A stretch of DNA of 64,000 nt from CAYYYJ01 sp964631205 (GTDB taxonomy: Archaea > Aenigmatarchaeota > Aenigmatarchaeia > QMZP01 > JACQNV01), in contig CAZVWU010000005.1 of the NCBI GenBank assembly GCA_964631205.1, positions 24,320-88,319 on the forward strand, in the 5' to 3' direction. The notes beneath the pieces were generated by a model. That model saw nothing but the letters and a program-made list of their open reading frames with translations, was not told the origin of the DNA and searched no databases. Positions 43,385-51,863 of this stretch are shown piece by piece; within the stretch, counting starts at the first letter, position 1, and each line of letters opens with the position of its first letter. The position numbers were made by a program, and so were the translations under genes.

Positions 43385-43695
43385 ATTTCCCTGACCTCAT
43401 CCAAAATTATCCTTTTCCCAAATCCGCCTCTTTTTTCTAATTTATTTTTTCTAAGCTTTTCCAATTCCTTTGATTGCAATTTTTTGAATTCGCATATGGA
43501 ATTTATGACCTCTAAAATATCTACCAGCTCTTCAGAGCTTCCGTTTTCTAAAAACTCTTCAGCCTCCTCTTTTAGTTTTTCTTTCAGTTTTTTCCAGTAT
43601 TCATCTTCCCCGGCTTCGTGGAAAACTGGGGCTTTTCTGTCTTTTCTGATTATCTCTGGGATTTTATCCCTTACTAGTTTGTTGTATTTCATCAT
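43381..43695 (-). CDS. MazG-like nucleotide pyrophosphohydrolase
   Basis: About 104 residues from one of two adjacent ATGs (43695, 43692). It starts KYNKLVRDKIPEIIRKDRK, a phrase typical of phosphoribosyl-ATP pyrophosphohydrolase-like MazG proteins. The all-alpha metal-binding motif is visible as LKEEAEEFLENGSSEELVDILEVINSI (E..E...E...D). These enzymes hydrolyse nucleoside triphosphates to monophosphates. It sits between the p30 and Pop5 genes with a four-base overlap, implying co-translation with RNase P subunits. The cellular substrate is unknown. Confidence 0.85.
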   Translation of the reverse strand: MMKYNKLVRDKIPEIIRKDRKAPVFHEAGEDEYWKKLKEKLKEEAEEFLENGSSEELVDILEVINSICEFKKLQSKELEKLRKNKLEKRGGFGKRIILDEVREI

Positions 43696-43761
43696 ATAAC
43701 AATATTCAGGATTTTTCAGAGTTTCGAGGCAAGACTCAGGACGCAAAACCCAAGACCGCAT

Positions 43762-44451
43762 TTATTCTGTCAATTCCACTCCTGGCATCACCCATTTTCC
43801 CGAGAGCCTTTTCCTGTTTTCTTTTATTATAAAATCGGACAGGGATAGCTTAATTTCCTTGTCCTGAAACCCCAGAACCTTTCCAAAAGAAAATAGTTCG
43901 GATGGTGACCTTAAGCCAAAAGCGCCAAAGGCTCCGGATGTCAGGACAAAAGGCGCCTTGTATTTTTTAATTAACTTTGCGTTTTCCACCAAACCGCGGA
44001 TTATTTTTGCCCTTGTTTCTTTTGAAGACTGGATCAGGTCATTCAGGGAAAATTCTATTGCGACATTGCTTTTCTTTGCGAGCCTTGCCATGACATGATC
44101 GATCCCGGAATCCTCCCTTCCCATTTCCGGATGAAGCAGGATATCCACTCCGGGAGTCTCCACTGCAACCCTGTTTGCCTCAAGTTCGCCGCCGTGGACT
44201 AGGATTATTTCAGCTTTCTGCCTGATGGATTCAACAATATGCGGGATTTTGTTTGGCTTGTCTTTTATTTCGATTCCGATTGAAATATCAATTTGTTTTT
44301 TGTATGGGAGGATGGCGGCTTTGAATTTTTCAATATCTTGTATGTTTGCCCAGTTGCTGACAAGGCAGATACCGGAAAACCCGAGCTGTTTGGCTGTGCT
44401 TATGGTCTCGCCGATATTTTCTGAATGGAGATGGTAATCAAAGGCTGGCAT
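43762..44451 (-). CDS. rnp3: Ribonuclease P protein component 3 (p30)
   Basis: 229 residues with a TIM-barrel of PHP type (DYHLHSENI; GICLVSNWANI; ILVHGGE; DILLHPEMGR; VAIEFSLNDLI; FVLTSGAFGAFGLRSPSEL). This fits Rpp30/p30, which pairs with Pop5 on the catalytic half of RNase P RNA and has no catalysis of its own. It is first in the operon p30, MazG-like, Pop5. Confidence 0.92.
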   Translation of the reverse strand: MPAFDYHLHSENIGETISTAKQLGFSGICLVSNWANIQDIEKFKAAILPYKKQIDISIGIEIKDKPNKIPHIVESIRQKAEIILVHGGELEANRVAVETPGVDILLHPEMGREDSGIDHVMARLAKKSNVAIEFSLNDLIQSSKETRAKIIRGLVENAKLIKKYKAPFVLTSGAFGAFGLRSPSELFSFGKVLGFQDKEIKLSLSDFIIKENRKRLSGKWVMPGVELTE

Positions 44452-44509
44452 AAGAGAAGTTGGTATGTTCTGGATAAAAAGCTAATGTGGTTGGTGGGGA
44501 AAGAAGAAA

Positions 44510-45556
44510 TTATTGGCCGAATAACTCACCGGCAGGCGTTGCTGCAGCTGACAGCTCTTCTATGCTGACCATTTTTGCACCTGGCGGGACGGTGAAATCG
44601 ATGTCCTCAGCAGGGGTTTTAAAGGCTGTTGCAGTTGAATCGAATTTTATGAAGAAGCCCGCGCCTTCGGGTATTTTCTGCGTCTGCGCATCTGCAAAGG
44701 CGCCTGCAATCGCTTTTATGAACTGGGAGATGTCTATTTCAATCGAATATGCTGAAGACAGCGGGAGGCCATGCTCCTTATCCAGACAGAATTCCTGCTT
44801 TATTTCCTTTATCATTTTCTGGAACAGGAAAGACAGCTGTTCAAGGTCCTGGGGATTTATCTGCTGTGAGCCTTCTAATTGGGAACCCAGCGGGCCTAAT
44901 GCTGCAAGAAGCTCTTTGGAGCTGAGCTTGCTTAGGTCGCCTACTGTGTAGGATATTTTGTCGCATCCCCTTCCAATCACGCTGCCTGTTCCCTGAGGGC
45001 CTAACTTAAGCGCGCCTTTGTCATATAAAACTTTGAATTGCTGGAGGAGCTTTGCAGGGTCCTGCTGGGAGAACTGGTTTGCTGAGTTTAGCGAGCCTGC
45101 AAGGTTTGGGTATTTCTTTGCAATTTCCTCTTTTGTTGCCTTTGTGCATTTTATTACAGAGGTCTCAAGGCATACTGTTGCATCTGCCTTGTCCTGGTAA
45201 AATGAAAGTGATTTGAACGGCAGGGGCCCTGCTGAAGGCAGAAGCGCGCTTAGGCCTGAAATGTCAAGGTAGGATTTCTCCTTGTCGCCTTTTTTGCCGC
45301 CTGAAAGTTTTACCCGGATGTCAGATAATTTGTCCAGCTGGCCCACGCTTGCGGCAGCTTCGGGATCAGAGGCCACTGCCTGCTTGAACTTGTCATTCAG
45401 AACAATCCCGAACTTGATTTCATAATCAGCAGTGTATCCCTGCCCTGATTCAAGGGCATTGAATTTTTTAAAAGAATCTGTCACTATCGCCGCCTGCGCG
45501 CACCCACTGACAACAACCACAACAGCGAGGGCAAGAACTAAAAGTGATTTGTTCAT
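44510..45556 (-). CDS. Lipoprotein of unknown function
   Basis: 348 residues with a signal peptide ending SGCAQAA, a lipobox giving an N-terminal lipid-modified Cys. The ectodomain has two likely Cys pairs and an alternating beta/alpha pattern, somewhat like LppX/LprG-style or bacterial outer-sheet lipoproteins, but no family can be named. The 3' part (DIDFTVPPGAKMVSIEEL) suggests a beta-rich core. It is an isolated transcription unit. Confidence 0.8.
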   Translation of the reverse strand: MNKSLLVLALAVVVVVSGCAQAAIVTDSFKKFNALESGQGYTADYEIKFGIVLNDKFKQAVASDPEAAASVGQLDKLSDIRVKLSGGKKGDKEKSYLDISGLSALLPSAGPLPFKSLSFYQDKADATVCLETSVIKCTKATKEEIAKKYPNLAGSLNSANQFSQQDPAKLLQQFKVLYDKGALKLGPQGTGSVIGRGCDKISYTVGDLSKLSSKELLAALGPLGSQLEGSQQINPQDLEQLSFLFQKMIKEIKQEFCLDKEHGLPLSSAYSIEIDISQFIKAIAGAFADAQTQKIPEGAGFFIKFDSTATAFKTPAEDIDFTVPPGAKMVSIEELSAAATPAGELFGQ

Positions 45557-45653
45557 AAAAGATAGTAATAATTGGAATGCGGGTATTTAAAGTTGGTGAA
45601 GCTTTGTTTCTCGCAGAAATTAAGTTTTTATGATTTTAAAAGTTTTTGGTTTT

Positions 45654-45908
45654 TCAGTTTTTCTCTTTTTTGGATTCCCTCACAGTCTGGAGCTGTTTTT
45701 CAAGCCTTTGGCCTGCTGTGTCTGTTTCAAGCTGTATAATAAGCAAATCGACTATGTACGGGTCGTATTTTCCGCCTCCAAGGTCAAGCTTTTCCTGCTC
45801 GATTTCTTCTCTCAGCGGCCCTTCTATATACTTCCTGACCAGAGTTTCTTCTAATCCTATTTCTTGGGAAATCTCTTCAATAGTCAGGCCCTTTGTTTGG
45901 TTTTCCAT
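45654..45908 (-). CDS. Small helix-turn-helix protein
   Basis: 84 residues. KGLTIEEISQEIGLEETLVRKYIEGPLREEIEQEKL reads as a helix-turn-helix followed by a charged helix, fitting a DNA-binding regulator or an adaptor. It is divergent from the small gene at 46028, with an operator-like palindrome (45970-45982) between them that it could bind. No signal or membrane segment. Confidence 0.75.
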   Translation of the reverse strand: MENQTKGLTIEEISQEIGLEETLVRKYIEGPLREEIEQEKLDLGGGKYDPYIVDLLIIQLETDTAGQRLEKQLQTVRESKKEKN

Positions 45909-45969
45909 AAACAGGATGGGATAGGGGATTTATAAAGGTTTGCCTTGTTGTTACTTTATATAGACTAAC

Positions 45970-45982
45970 ATAACACTGTTAT
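45970..45982. promoter_or_regulatory. Palindromic operator-like site ATAACACTGTTAT
   Basis: A 6+1+6 palindrome inside a wider imperfect inverted repeat (CTAAC...GTTAG). It lies between the divergent genes at 45908 and 46028. The same core is found at 19007-19021 and 55145-55157. Confidence 0.5.
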
Positions 45983-46027
45983 ATAGTTAGGAATCAATTT
46001 ATAAATCTTGCTGTATTTGACTTTAGC

Positions 46028-46153
46028 ATGGAACGACCAAAGAAGCAGGCAGAAGACATCATTGGCTCTCTGAAAGAAGAAGAGACAGAGCTGCTTTTGA
46101 GGAGAAAAAAGCCTTTCAAAGAAGAAGCGGAAGACGAATTTGAGCAGGCATAG
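46028..46153 (+). CDS. Tiny charged protein
   Basis: 41 residues, beginning MERPKKQAEDIIGSLKEEET and ending EAEDEFEQA, almost entirely charged helix. ATTTATAAAT about 17-26 bases before the ATG fits an archaeal promoter. It resembles small uncharacterised proteins, and no function can be given. The good promoter and composition make it more likely real than spurious. Confidence 0.6.
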   Translation: MERPKKQAEDIIGSLKEEETELLLRRKKPFKEEAEDEFEQA

Positions 46154-46229
46154 TTGTTTTTTATTTTTAAGCGCGGAAGTTTTATTATAAACTACTCAGC
46201 ATCTAATAAGATGACTGATATTTAAATTC

Positions 46230-46790
46230 GTGGCTCAATCAAATGATATGGTTGAATGGGCACAGAGCCTTATAGCAGTAGACGACAATGACAATTTTAT
46301 ACGGTACGCCCCAAGAAAAGAATGCCATACAGGCAAAGGTGTCAGGCACCGCGGAATAACGCTTCTCATATTTAATAAAGACAAAAAAATCCTATTGCAG
46401 AAAAGAAAACATGATGTCTTCGACAATATATGGGACCTTGCGGGGGCCACCCATCCTGTGCACAACAAAGATTCCGATGAGACTTACGAACAGAGTGGTG
46501 TTAGGTGCATGGAAGCCGAGTGGGGGGTTAAAACAGAATTAAAAAATATATTGGCGTACACTTATTTCGAGAAGTATGGAAGCTTATGTGAAAATGAGCT
46601 CTGCGCGTTGCTGGCAGGCCAATTTGACGGCCAATTAAAACCTAATGGCGAGCATATGTATGACCACAGGTGGGTTACGTGGAAGCAGATTCTGGATGAG
46701 TTGTCCAAAGAGCCTGAAAACTTCACACCTTGGCTTAAAGTTGCCATAGAGAAGCTAAAAGGCCATGAGTTTCTTGACAAAATCAGCTAA
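46230..46790 (+). CDS. Nudix-fold protein related to type 1 isopentenyl diphosphate isomerase
   Basis: 186 residues from GTG. The core HRGITLLIFNKDKKILLQKRKHDVFDNIWDLAGATHP, the Nudix-like helix (ETYEQSGVRCMEAEWGV) and CENELCALL resemble type 1 IPP isomerases, in which xCxHP carries the catalytic cysteine. Here the position reads GATHP, with no Cys. It may therefore act as a Nudix hydrolase, or be an isomerase relative with a different chemistry. It is cytoplasmic and stands alone, convergent with the Get3 gene. Confidence 0.8.
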   Translation: MAQSNDMVEWAQSLIAVDDNDNFIRYAPRKECHTGKGVRHRGITLLIFNKDKKILLQKRKHDVFDNIWDLAGATHPVHNKDSDETYEQSGVRCMEAEWGVKTELKNILAYTYFEKYGSLCENELCALLAGQFDGQLKPNGEHMYDHRWVTWKQILDELSKEPENFTPWLKVAIEKLKGHEFLDKIS

Positions 46791-46918
46791 GCTATTTTTT
46801 TATTGTGGGAGGCCACACTTGTGGGAATATGGAACACCTTAATAGCTGGCCTTCGTGGATTCCATACCCTCTAAAGAGTTCGAAATCATCTGGCCTGCCC
46901 TTTATAAATCTTGGTTCG

Positions 46919-46959
46919 ACCACTGGTCATTGGTTCTGTTGGTTCAATAGACCAGTGGT
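46919..46959. terminator. Inverted repeat between convergent genes
   Basis: ACCACTGGTC (46919-46928) and GACCAGTGGT (46950-46959) are perfect 10-base arms around 21 bases. It lies between the convergent Nudix and Get3 genes, so a bidirectional 3'-end structure is likely. There is no strong T-tract. GGTTCGACC here recalls a tRNA T-arm, but no tRNA can be folded around it. Confidence 0.4.
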
Positions 46960-46977
46960 ATTGAAGTTATAAAATCC

Positions 46978-47934
46978 CTATTTTTCGTAAAGGGCTTTTG
47001 CAACCTTTTCAAGCATTGGAAATCCCCGGACTTCCGAGCTGAACTGGGAGAGCAGCTTGATTTCAACCCCTTTGAAGGTGCGTTCTATTTCATCAAGCCT
47101 TTTTAGTTGCTGGTTTCTCCTTTCAGAGCAGAATTTGCATTCTGTATTTCTGGGCACCACCTGGTTCACGATAATTGTCTCAACTGGTATTTTGTATTCC
47201 TGCAATGTTTTCAGCGACCTCTCGGATTCCAGTATTGACATCGCCTCTGGTATCAGGACTAAATTGAAATGCGTCTTTTTGGGATCAGAGAGGAGTTTCT
47301 TTGCCTCTGCAATCCTTGCCTTCATCTCTTCCAGTTCCTTCGACCCAAAACCGTCCTCATCCTTTCCCCCAAATGGCAGGATTTTTTTTATCATGCTTGT
47401 GACAGCTGTTATTTTCATCCTCATCCTGATCAGTTTGCCTACCCATGACTCCAGGACTTCAGGAAGCGACAGGAAACGCAGCGCATGCCCGGTGGGGGCT
47501 GTGTCAAAAATAATAATGTCATACTCCTTGTTCTGCATGTATTTCAGGAATTTGTCAAAGGCCGCAACCTCATCTATCCCTGGAGTCATCCCTGCAATGT
47601 CAAAAGTCTCTTCCAGCCCAAACCCCTTCAAGTAATCCGCCTTTTCAAGCTGCAGGGAGAATTTCTCCTTGTACTCCTGCATCGCTTTTACAGGGTCTAT
47701 TTCAACTGCATAAAGGTTTTTCCCCAATTCCTTTATCTCCCCGCCGATCTTTACAGAAAAAGAGTCGCCCAAAGAATGCGCAGGGTCAATAGAAATCACA
47801 AGGGTCTTTTTCCCTGATTTTGAGAAGGATAGAGCAGCAGCTGCGGCGCAGCTTGTTTTCCCAACCCCCCCTTTTCCTGAAAAGAAATAATATTGCGGAT
47901 CCCTTTTTTTCCTGACCATGTCCTTCAAAGGCAT
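46978..47934 (-). CDS. Get3/ArsA-family ATPase
   Basis: 318 residues. Deviant Walker A SGKGGVGKTSCAAAAAL (about 20-36), switch DTAPTGHALRFLSLPE and a CxxC motif (ECKFCSERR) match Get3/TRC40, which delivers tail-anchored membrane proteins. The same fold serves arsenite-stimulated ArsA pumps, but no arsenite genes are nearby. The CxxC and single-domain size favour Get3. Many proteins in this window end in a C-terminal membrane helix, a possible though unproven client set. Confidence 0.9.
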   Translation of the reverse strand: MPLKDMVRKKRDPQYYFFSGKGGVGKTSCAAAAALSFSKSGKKTLVISIDPAHSLGDSFSVKIGGEIKELGKNLYAVEIDPVKAMQEYKEKFSLQLEKADYLKGFGLEETFDIAGMTPGIDEVAAFDKFLKYMQNKEYDIIIFDTAPTGHALRFLSLPEVLESWVGKLIRMRMKITAVTSMIKKILPFGGKDEDGFGSKELEEMKARIAEAKKLLSDPKKTHFNLVLIPEAMSILESERSLKTLQEYKIPVETIIVNQVVPRNTECKFCSERRNQQLKRLDEIERTFKGVEIKLLSQFSSEVRGFPMLEKVAKALYEK

Positions 47935-48007
47935 ACAGAATAATTTGACTGGGGGATTAATATACAGCTCTCTGCTAGTTATTTAAATCTGTAGTGCAGA
48001 CTATTTT

Positions 48008-48865
48008 ATGGAAAACGAATTGAGATTGAAAATTCCAAAATTCAGGAGATATTCATCCCCATCAACAGACTTTTACTTATCGAAAGGGGTGGTCGAAATA
48101 GGCGACAACGAACTCGTCGATGTGTGTATGTGGTCTGCTGATAAGTTCTTAAGGGCTCTTGAAAAGCAGTATAAAGCAGCGGATAATACCTTTCGGCGTC
48201 CAAACTTGTACCAAACTTTCCTAGCAGCTAGAGTCGATGATGAGATGAAAGAGGTTGTTTTCGACTTCCCAGCAAAGCTGCAATCAACTCTAATACTTCC
48301 TGGAAATGCGCAAGTAGAAACAGATGAATATATCTTGGTGGGTGCAGATGGAAACGCTATTCCAAAATCTAAAAGAGCAAGATCCTTTGAACCAGCAAAA
48401 AGATATAAGGAGAGCGGCAAGCAAATAATTGCAGTTAAAGGCCTTTTTGATATACCATTCAAACTTGTAGAGGACTCGCAATATAATCCAGAGGATCTTA
48501 ATCCAGAAACAGGGTTTTTAACACAACTAACTCCTGGAGGCCAGTATCCTATCTCGTTTGGGATCCGCCTCAAAAAGCAGCTATATTGTATATTTTTAAT
48601 GTGGGGCGGCACGGTCAGGTGTGGCTGGGGACCCTGGGATTCCCACGATACTGTTGGCTTCCAAGTGGCTGTTGATTCACAGACTGGATCACCATTAGAA
48701 TTACCAAAGGATTCATTTGACACTGAAACCGCTAGTTCTGCAACTAAAGGAAATAGAGATAAAATTATAGAAATATTGTACAGAATAGAAGCTGGTTATG
48801 AATCTGACATTGAACGGCTACAGGCTGATCTAGAGACTCTGAGGGAACTAAGGAGAAATCTCTAG
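48008..48865 (+). CDS. Protein of unknown function
   Basis: 285 residues, soluble. The N-terminal and central parts are beta-rich (VVFDFPAKLQSTLILPGNAQV; YCIFLMWGGTVRCGWGPWDSHD) and the last ~45 residues form a coiled coil (RIEAGYESDIERLQADLETLREL). Its codon use and residue mix look less GC-biased than the surrounding housekeeping genes, hinting at acquisition. TATTTAAATC about 20-29 bases upstream is a plausible promoter. No family was recognised. Confidence 0.7.
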   Translation: MENELRLKIPKFRRYSSPSTDFYLSKGVVEIGDNELVDVCMWSADKFLRALEKQYKAADNTFRRPNLYQTFLAARVDDEMKEVVFDFPAKLQSTLILPGNAQVETDEYILVGADGNAIPKSKRARSFEPAKRYKESGKQIIAVKGLFDIPFKLVEDSQYNPEDLNPETGFLTQLTPGGQYPISFGIRLKKQLYCIFLMWGGTVRCGWGPWDSHDTVGFQVAVDSQTGSPLELPKDSFDTETASSATKGNRDKIIEILYRIEAGYESDIERLQADLETLRELRRNL

Positions 48866-48885
48866 GAAGAATAAAATTTTGCTTT

Positions 48886-49662
48886 ATGCCTGAAACCCCT
48901 TTAACTTTCAAGTCCCAAGGCCAGCAGATTTCAGGAGTGCTGCATCTGCCGGAAAAAATTTGGAAAGCCCCTGCAATAATAATGGTGCACGGATTTATGG
49001 GCGACAAGCAAGGCACTCCATCCGGCTTATTTGTCAAGGCTGCAAGAAAGCTTGTGAATTCTGGTTATGCTGTTTTCCGGTTTGATTTTAGGGGATCTGG
49101 AGATTCTGAAGGCGATTTTGAAAACCAGAACCTAGACACGGAATTTCAGGATTTGGATGTTGCAATAAATTTTGTTTCAGGGTTAAAAGAGGTTGACAAA
49201 AACAGGATAGGGCTTGTCGGCCACAGCAGGGGCGGATTTTTATCAATAACCCAGGCTTCAAAAGACAGCCGCATAAAAGCTGCTGTCTGTTGGGCTCCTG
49301 CAGTTTTTTTCAAACCTTTATGGGAAAAAACTGCATACGAAAGGAAGCTGGCAAAAAGCATATTGGAAAAAGGGCATGCAATAAACTACTGGGGCTTCAA
49401 GTTCACAAAACAGCTTCTGGACACTGATTTCAGGTACGACAATAATATTGAAGGCGCAAAGAAAATAAAAATACCAGTAAGAATAATCCACGGGAAAAAG
49501 GATACAGCCGTCCCTTTATCCCAATCAAGAAAACTTTACAGGGCCCTGAAATGCGAAAAGGATTTGTCTGTTATGGAAAAAGCCAACCACATATTCACAG
49601 ATGAAAAAGATTTTGAAAACCTTCTAAGGCTCACAGAAACCTGGTTTGGTAAACGGCTTTAA
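48886..49662 (+). CDS. Alpha/beta hydrolase
   Basis: 258 residues. Serine hydrolase fold with nucleophile elbow GLVGHSRGGFLS (about 107-118), acid Asp in HGKKDTAVPLSQ and His in KANHIFTDE, giving a complete catalytic triad. The oxyanion segment MVHGFMGDKQG precedes. It resembles dienelactone hydrolase/acylaminopeptidase-like esterases. No signal peptide, so a cytoplasmic esterase; the substrate is unknown. It begins 20 bases after the previous gene. Confidence 0.88.
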   Translation: MPETPLTFKSQGQQISGVLHLPEKIWKAPAIIMVHGFMGDKQGTPSGLFVKAARKLVNSGYAVFRFDFRGSGDSEGDFENQNLDTEFQDLDVAINFVSGLKEVDKNRIGLVGHSRGGFLSITQASKDSRIKAAVCWAPAVFFKPLWEKTAYERKLAKSILEKGHAINYWGFKFTKQLLDTDFRYDNNIEGAKKIKIPVRIIHGKKDTAVPLSQSRKLYRALKCEKDLSVMEKANHIFTDEKDFENLLRLTETWFGKRL

Positions 49663-49763
49663 TAAGTGTCAAGCTTGAGCTCTTTTATTTTTTTCGCTAT
49701 TTTAGCCGCTTCCTCTTCTGTGAGTATGCCGGCGAAATCTGCTAGCTTTATCTTTTCTGCCAT
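49659..49763 (-). CDS. Tiny protein, possible antitoxin-like peptide
   Basis: 34 residues, beginning MAEKIKLADFAGILTEEEAA and ending KKIKELKLDTY. Pattern and size recall short VapB-like or regulatory helices. It overlaps the hydrolase stop codon by two bases on the opposite strand. Support is limited to an ATG, helical composition and otherwise empty sequence. Confidence 0.4.
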   Translation of the reverse strand: MAEKIKLADFAGILTEEEAAKIAKKIKELKLDTY

Positions 49764-49785
49764 ACTTTTATTCAATTTTCACTAA

Positions 49786-50076
49786 TTAAATTATCCTCTG
49801 AGGCAAAGGGACCAGATTAAAAAATATAATCCAAGAGGCAAGCCAAACAAGAATATATATTGCAGCCCCGTTTCCCAGCCACCATTTCCTGTCTTTTCCT
49901 TTTCCGAAGGTTTTCTGTGTAATAAATCCGATTATTAACAGTAAAATTATTGACGCCCCCAAGGCAAACCAGAACCTGCTGAAATAAAGGGAAATGTAGC
50001 CTGCTGCTGCTCCAAAAATTGTATGTAAAAGAACAGAGATTCTCTGGGGCTTTAAACTTGGATCCATACCAGACAT
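49786..50076 (-). CDS. Small integral membrane protein
   Basis: 96 residues with three hydrophobic helices (VLLHTIFGAAAGYISLYF; FALGASIILLLIIGFI; AAIYILVWLASWIIFFNLV) and a basic loop with KTFGKGKDRKWW. No family was recognised. It is followed on the same strand, further upstream, by a small Cys-rich lipoprotein gene. Confidence 0.7.
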   Translation of the reverse strand: MSGMDPSLKPQRISVLLHTIFGAAAGYISLYFSRFWFALGASIILLLIIGFITQKTFGKGKDRKWWLGNGAAIYILVWLASWIIFFNLVPLPQRII

Positions 50077-50101
50077 TGTTTCTGTTATTTAAAAATGTGG
50101 T

Positions 50102-50320
50102 TTATTTTCTTATAAGGCCCCCGCTTACAGGTATAGAAGGCGGAGCTAATCCTTCGCACTTGCAGATGTCTGTGCAGACTTTGCCCCCAGAGCAGGATGA
50201 TTTGTCGCACTCTTCGCCTGAGTCTATTGCTCCATTGCCGCATGTTCGAAGGGCTGAAGAGGATTGCTGGGAGGTGCACCCGCTTATAACCAGAAGAGAA
50301 ACAAGACTAATTGCTAACAA
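50102..50320 (-). CDS. Small Cys-rich lipoprotein
   Basis: 72 residues. Signal MLAISLVSLLVISGC ends in a lipobox. The mature part, CGNGAIDSGEECDKSSC then GGKVCTDICKCEG, has eight cysteines and matches the acidic CGNG.ID.GEECD motif of extracellular Ca-binding, Cys-rich repeats. The same motif type appears in the set A and set B large proteins. It ends PVSGGLIRK, close to the TGLIIRR end of the giant at 61066. Surface exposed; function unknown. Confidence 0.75.
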   Translation of the reverse strand: MLAISLVSLLVISGCTSQQSSSALRTCGNGAIDSGEECDKSSCSGGKVCTDICKCEGLAPPSIPVSGGLIRK

Positions 50321-50389
50321 TTTTCCTTGCGCGCATATTTTATTTAATTGTGTTTTCCCCTTTTATAAACATACTTTGCATATAAACTC

Positions 50390-51073
50390 ATGAAACTGGC
50401 AATCCTGTACTCCGGCGGCAAAGATTCGACTTTTACAATTTACAAAGCCTTAAAAGAAGGGAATCAGGTCAGGTATTTGGTCTCCCTTATTTCTAAAAAC
50501 CCTGCCTCCTATATGTTCCATTACCCGAATATTAATCTTACAAAAGTCCAGGCTGGTTGCATGGAGATCCCTATTATTACAAAAAAGACCAAAGGTGAAA
50601 AAGAAAAAGAACTGGAGGACATAAAAAATGTTTTGAAAAAAATAAGGGATGAGATTGATGGGGTTGGCGCAGGCGCTTTAGCCAGCAAGTACCAGTATGA
50701 CAGGGTGTCTAATATCTGCAAAGAGATGGGCTTGCGGGCCTACACGCCATGCTGGATGCAGGACCAGGAAGAGCATATAAAAGAGATTCTAAATGCAGGT
50801 TTTGAGGTTATATTTACTGGTGTTGCAGCCGGCGGGTTAGGGAAAGAATGGCTTGGCAGAAAATTGGACTGGCAGGCATTTGAAGATTTGAAAAAAATAA
50901 AGGAAAAATACAATATACATATCGGAGGGGAAGGCGGGGAGTACGAGAGTTTGGTTTTGGATTGTCCGCTTTACAAAAAGAAAATAGAGGTAAAAAAATC
51001 ACATGAAGTCTGGGACGATAAAACCCAGAGCGGGCATTTGGTAATAGAAGATATAAAGCTTTCTGAGAAATAG
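50390..51073 (+). CDS. dph6: Diphthine--ammonia ligase (Dph6)
   Basis: 227 residues. ATP-dependent amidation of diphthine on elongation factor 2, the last step of diphthamide synthesis. The ATP pyrophosphatase loop LYSGGKDSTF lies at residues 6-15, and the family motif GEGGEYESLVLDCP near residue 185. PCWMQDQEEH and GVAAGGLGKEWLGR are also typical. The downstream gene begins five bases after the stop, suggesting an operon. Confidence 0.94.
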   Translation: MKLAILYSGGKDSTFTIYKALKEGNQVRYLVSLISKNPASYMFHYPNINLTKVQAGCMEIPIITKKTKGEKEKELEDIKNVLKKIRDEIDGVGAGALASKYQYDRVSNICKEMGLRAYTPCWMQDQEEHIKEILNAGFEVIFTGVAAGGLGKEWLGRKLDWQAFEDLKKIKEKYNIHIGGEGGEYESLVLDCPLYKKKIEVKKSHEVWDDKTQSGHLVIEDIKLSEK

Positions 51074-51077
51074 TTTT

Positions 51078-51665
51078 ATGGCGACTTATTTTCGCGTATT
51101 CATTCGAAAAACAGCATGTCCCGAAAATATATACAAAACTCTTGGAGATATTTATTTAGTTGAACCTTCTGTTAGTGTTCAGGGAGGTCCTGCTAGAAAT
51201 AATAATGAAGTCGCAGCTATTGTTGTTGCGGTGACTAGGCGTTCAGACAGAAAAGATCTTGTTTATTTTGATCATGAAGTGACACCTAGAGTTTTTGGAG
51301 AAGAACTTTCTATACCTGTGATAGATCAATTTGAGATGGGAGGGGAGGCAAAGAGATATGTTACTGTTTTTAATGAAAAATTAATGGCAAGAAAATTGGG
51401 AGGCAAAGAGTATGGGATGCTGCCTCACATTAGGGAGAGGGTGCATACGTTCGGCTCTGGAAAAATATTCAGAGCTAGGTACCCAGCATCGGAGGATTGT
51501 TTTGATGATAGTCTGATGCTTGTTGTCGGGACAAGATCGGATGCTACTAATATGGAAATAGAATTGATAAAAAGGCTAAGAGAGCATGTAGGTAGATTTG
51601 CAATATCAAAAGAAACACTGTTGGAAGAATTTGAAGTAGCTGAAGATAGCAAGATCCGCAGCTAG
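51078..51665 (+). CDS. Protein of unknown function downstream of Dph6
   Basis: 195 residues, soluble, mixed alpha/beta with a charged C-terminus (LLEEFEVAEDSKIRS). It includes DRKDLVYFDHEVTPRVFGEE and GKIFRARYPASEDCFDDSLMLVVG. It starts five bases after Dph6, so it is probably co-transcribed. No motif was recognised, and a link with diphthamide synthesis is not supported by the sequence itself. Confidence 0.7.
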   Translation: MATYFRVFIRKTACPENIYKTLGDIYLVEPSVSVQGGPARNNNEVAAIVVAVTRRSDRKDLVYFDHEVTPRVFGEELSIPVIDQFEMGGEAKRYVTVFNEKLMARKLGGKEYGMLPHIRERVHTFGSGKIFRARYPASEDCFDDSLMLVVGTRSDATNMEIELIKRLREHVGRFAISKETLLEEFEVAEDSKIRS

Positions 51666-51683
51666 AAGGTTATAAATAATTTA

Positions 51684-51767
51684 TTACCTGTGCCTCATCT
51701 TTCTGCTAAGCTTCTTGTGCTTGTGGTGCTTCATTTTTTTGTGTCTTTTTTTTCTTAAATTTGGCAT
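51684..51767 (-). CDS. bS22/mS38-like (AURKAIP1/COX24 domain) very small basic protein
   Basis: 27 residues, MPNLRKKRHKKMKHHKHKKL then SRKMRHR. More than half are Lys, Arg or His. The pattern KKRxKKMxxHKHKKLxRKxRH is that of the COX24/AURKAIP1 C-terminal domain, found in mitochondrial ribosomal protein mS38 and the tiny bacterial bS22-type proteins that lie on small-subunit rRNA. It is on the minus strand, opposite its neighbours. Its role in an archaeal ribosome is inferred. Confidence 0.65.
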   Translation of the reverse strand: MPNLRKKRHKKMKHHKHKKLSRKMRHR

Positions 51768-51863
51768 AAAATCTGATGGAAATTGACCATGTCAATTTCA
51801 GCCTGCTTATATCAACCTCCCCTGTTTTTTATTATATATTGGTTAAGGTTGTATAAAAATAGT

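Noticed and set aside
46905..46960. Possible tRNA because of GGTTCGACC and a nearby stem
   Set aside because: No acceptor stem, D-arm or anticodon arm can be placed; the stem is better read as a 3'-end hairpin between convergent genes.
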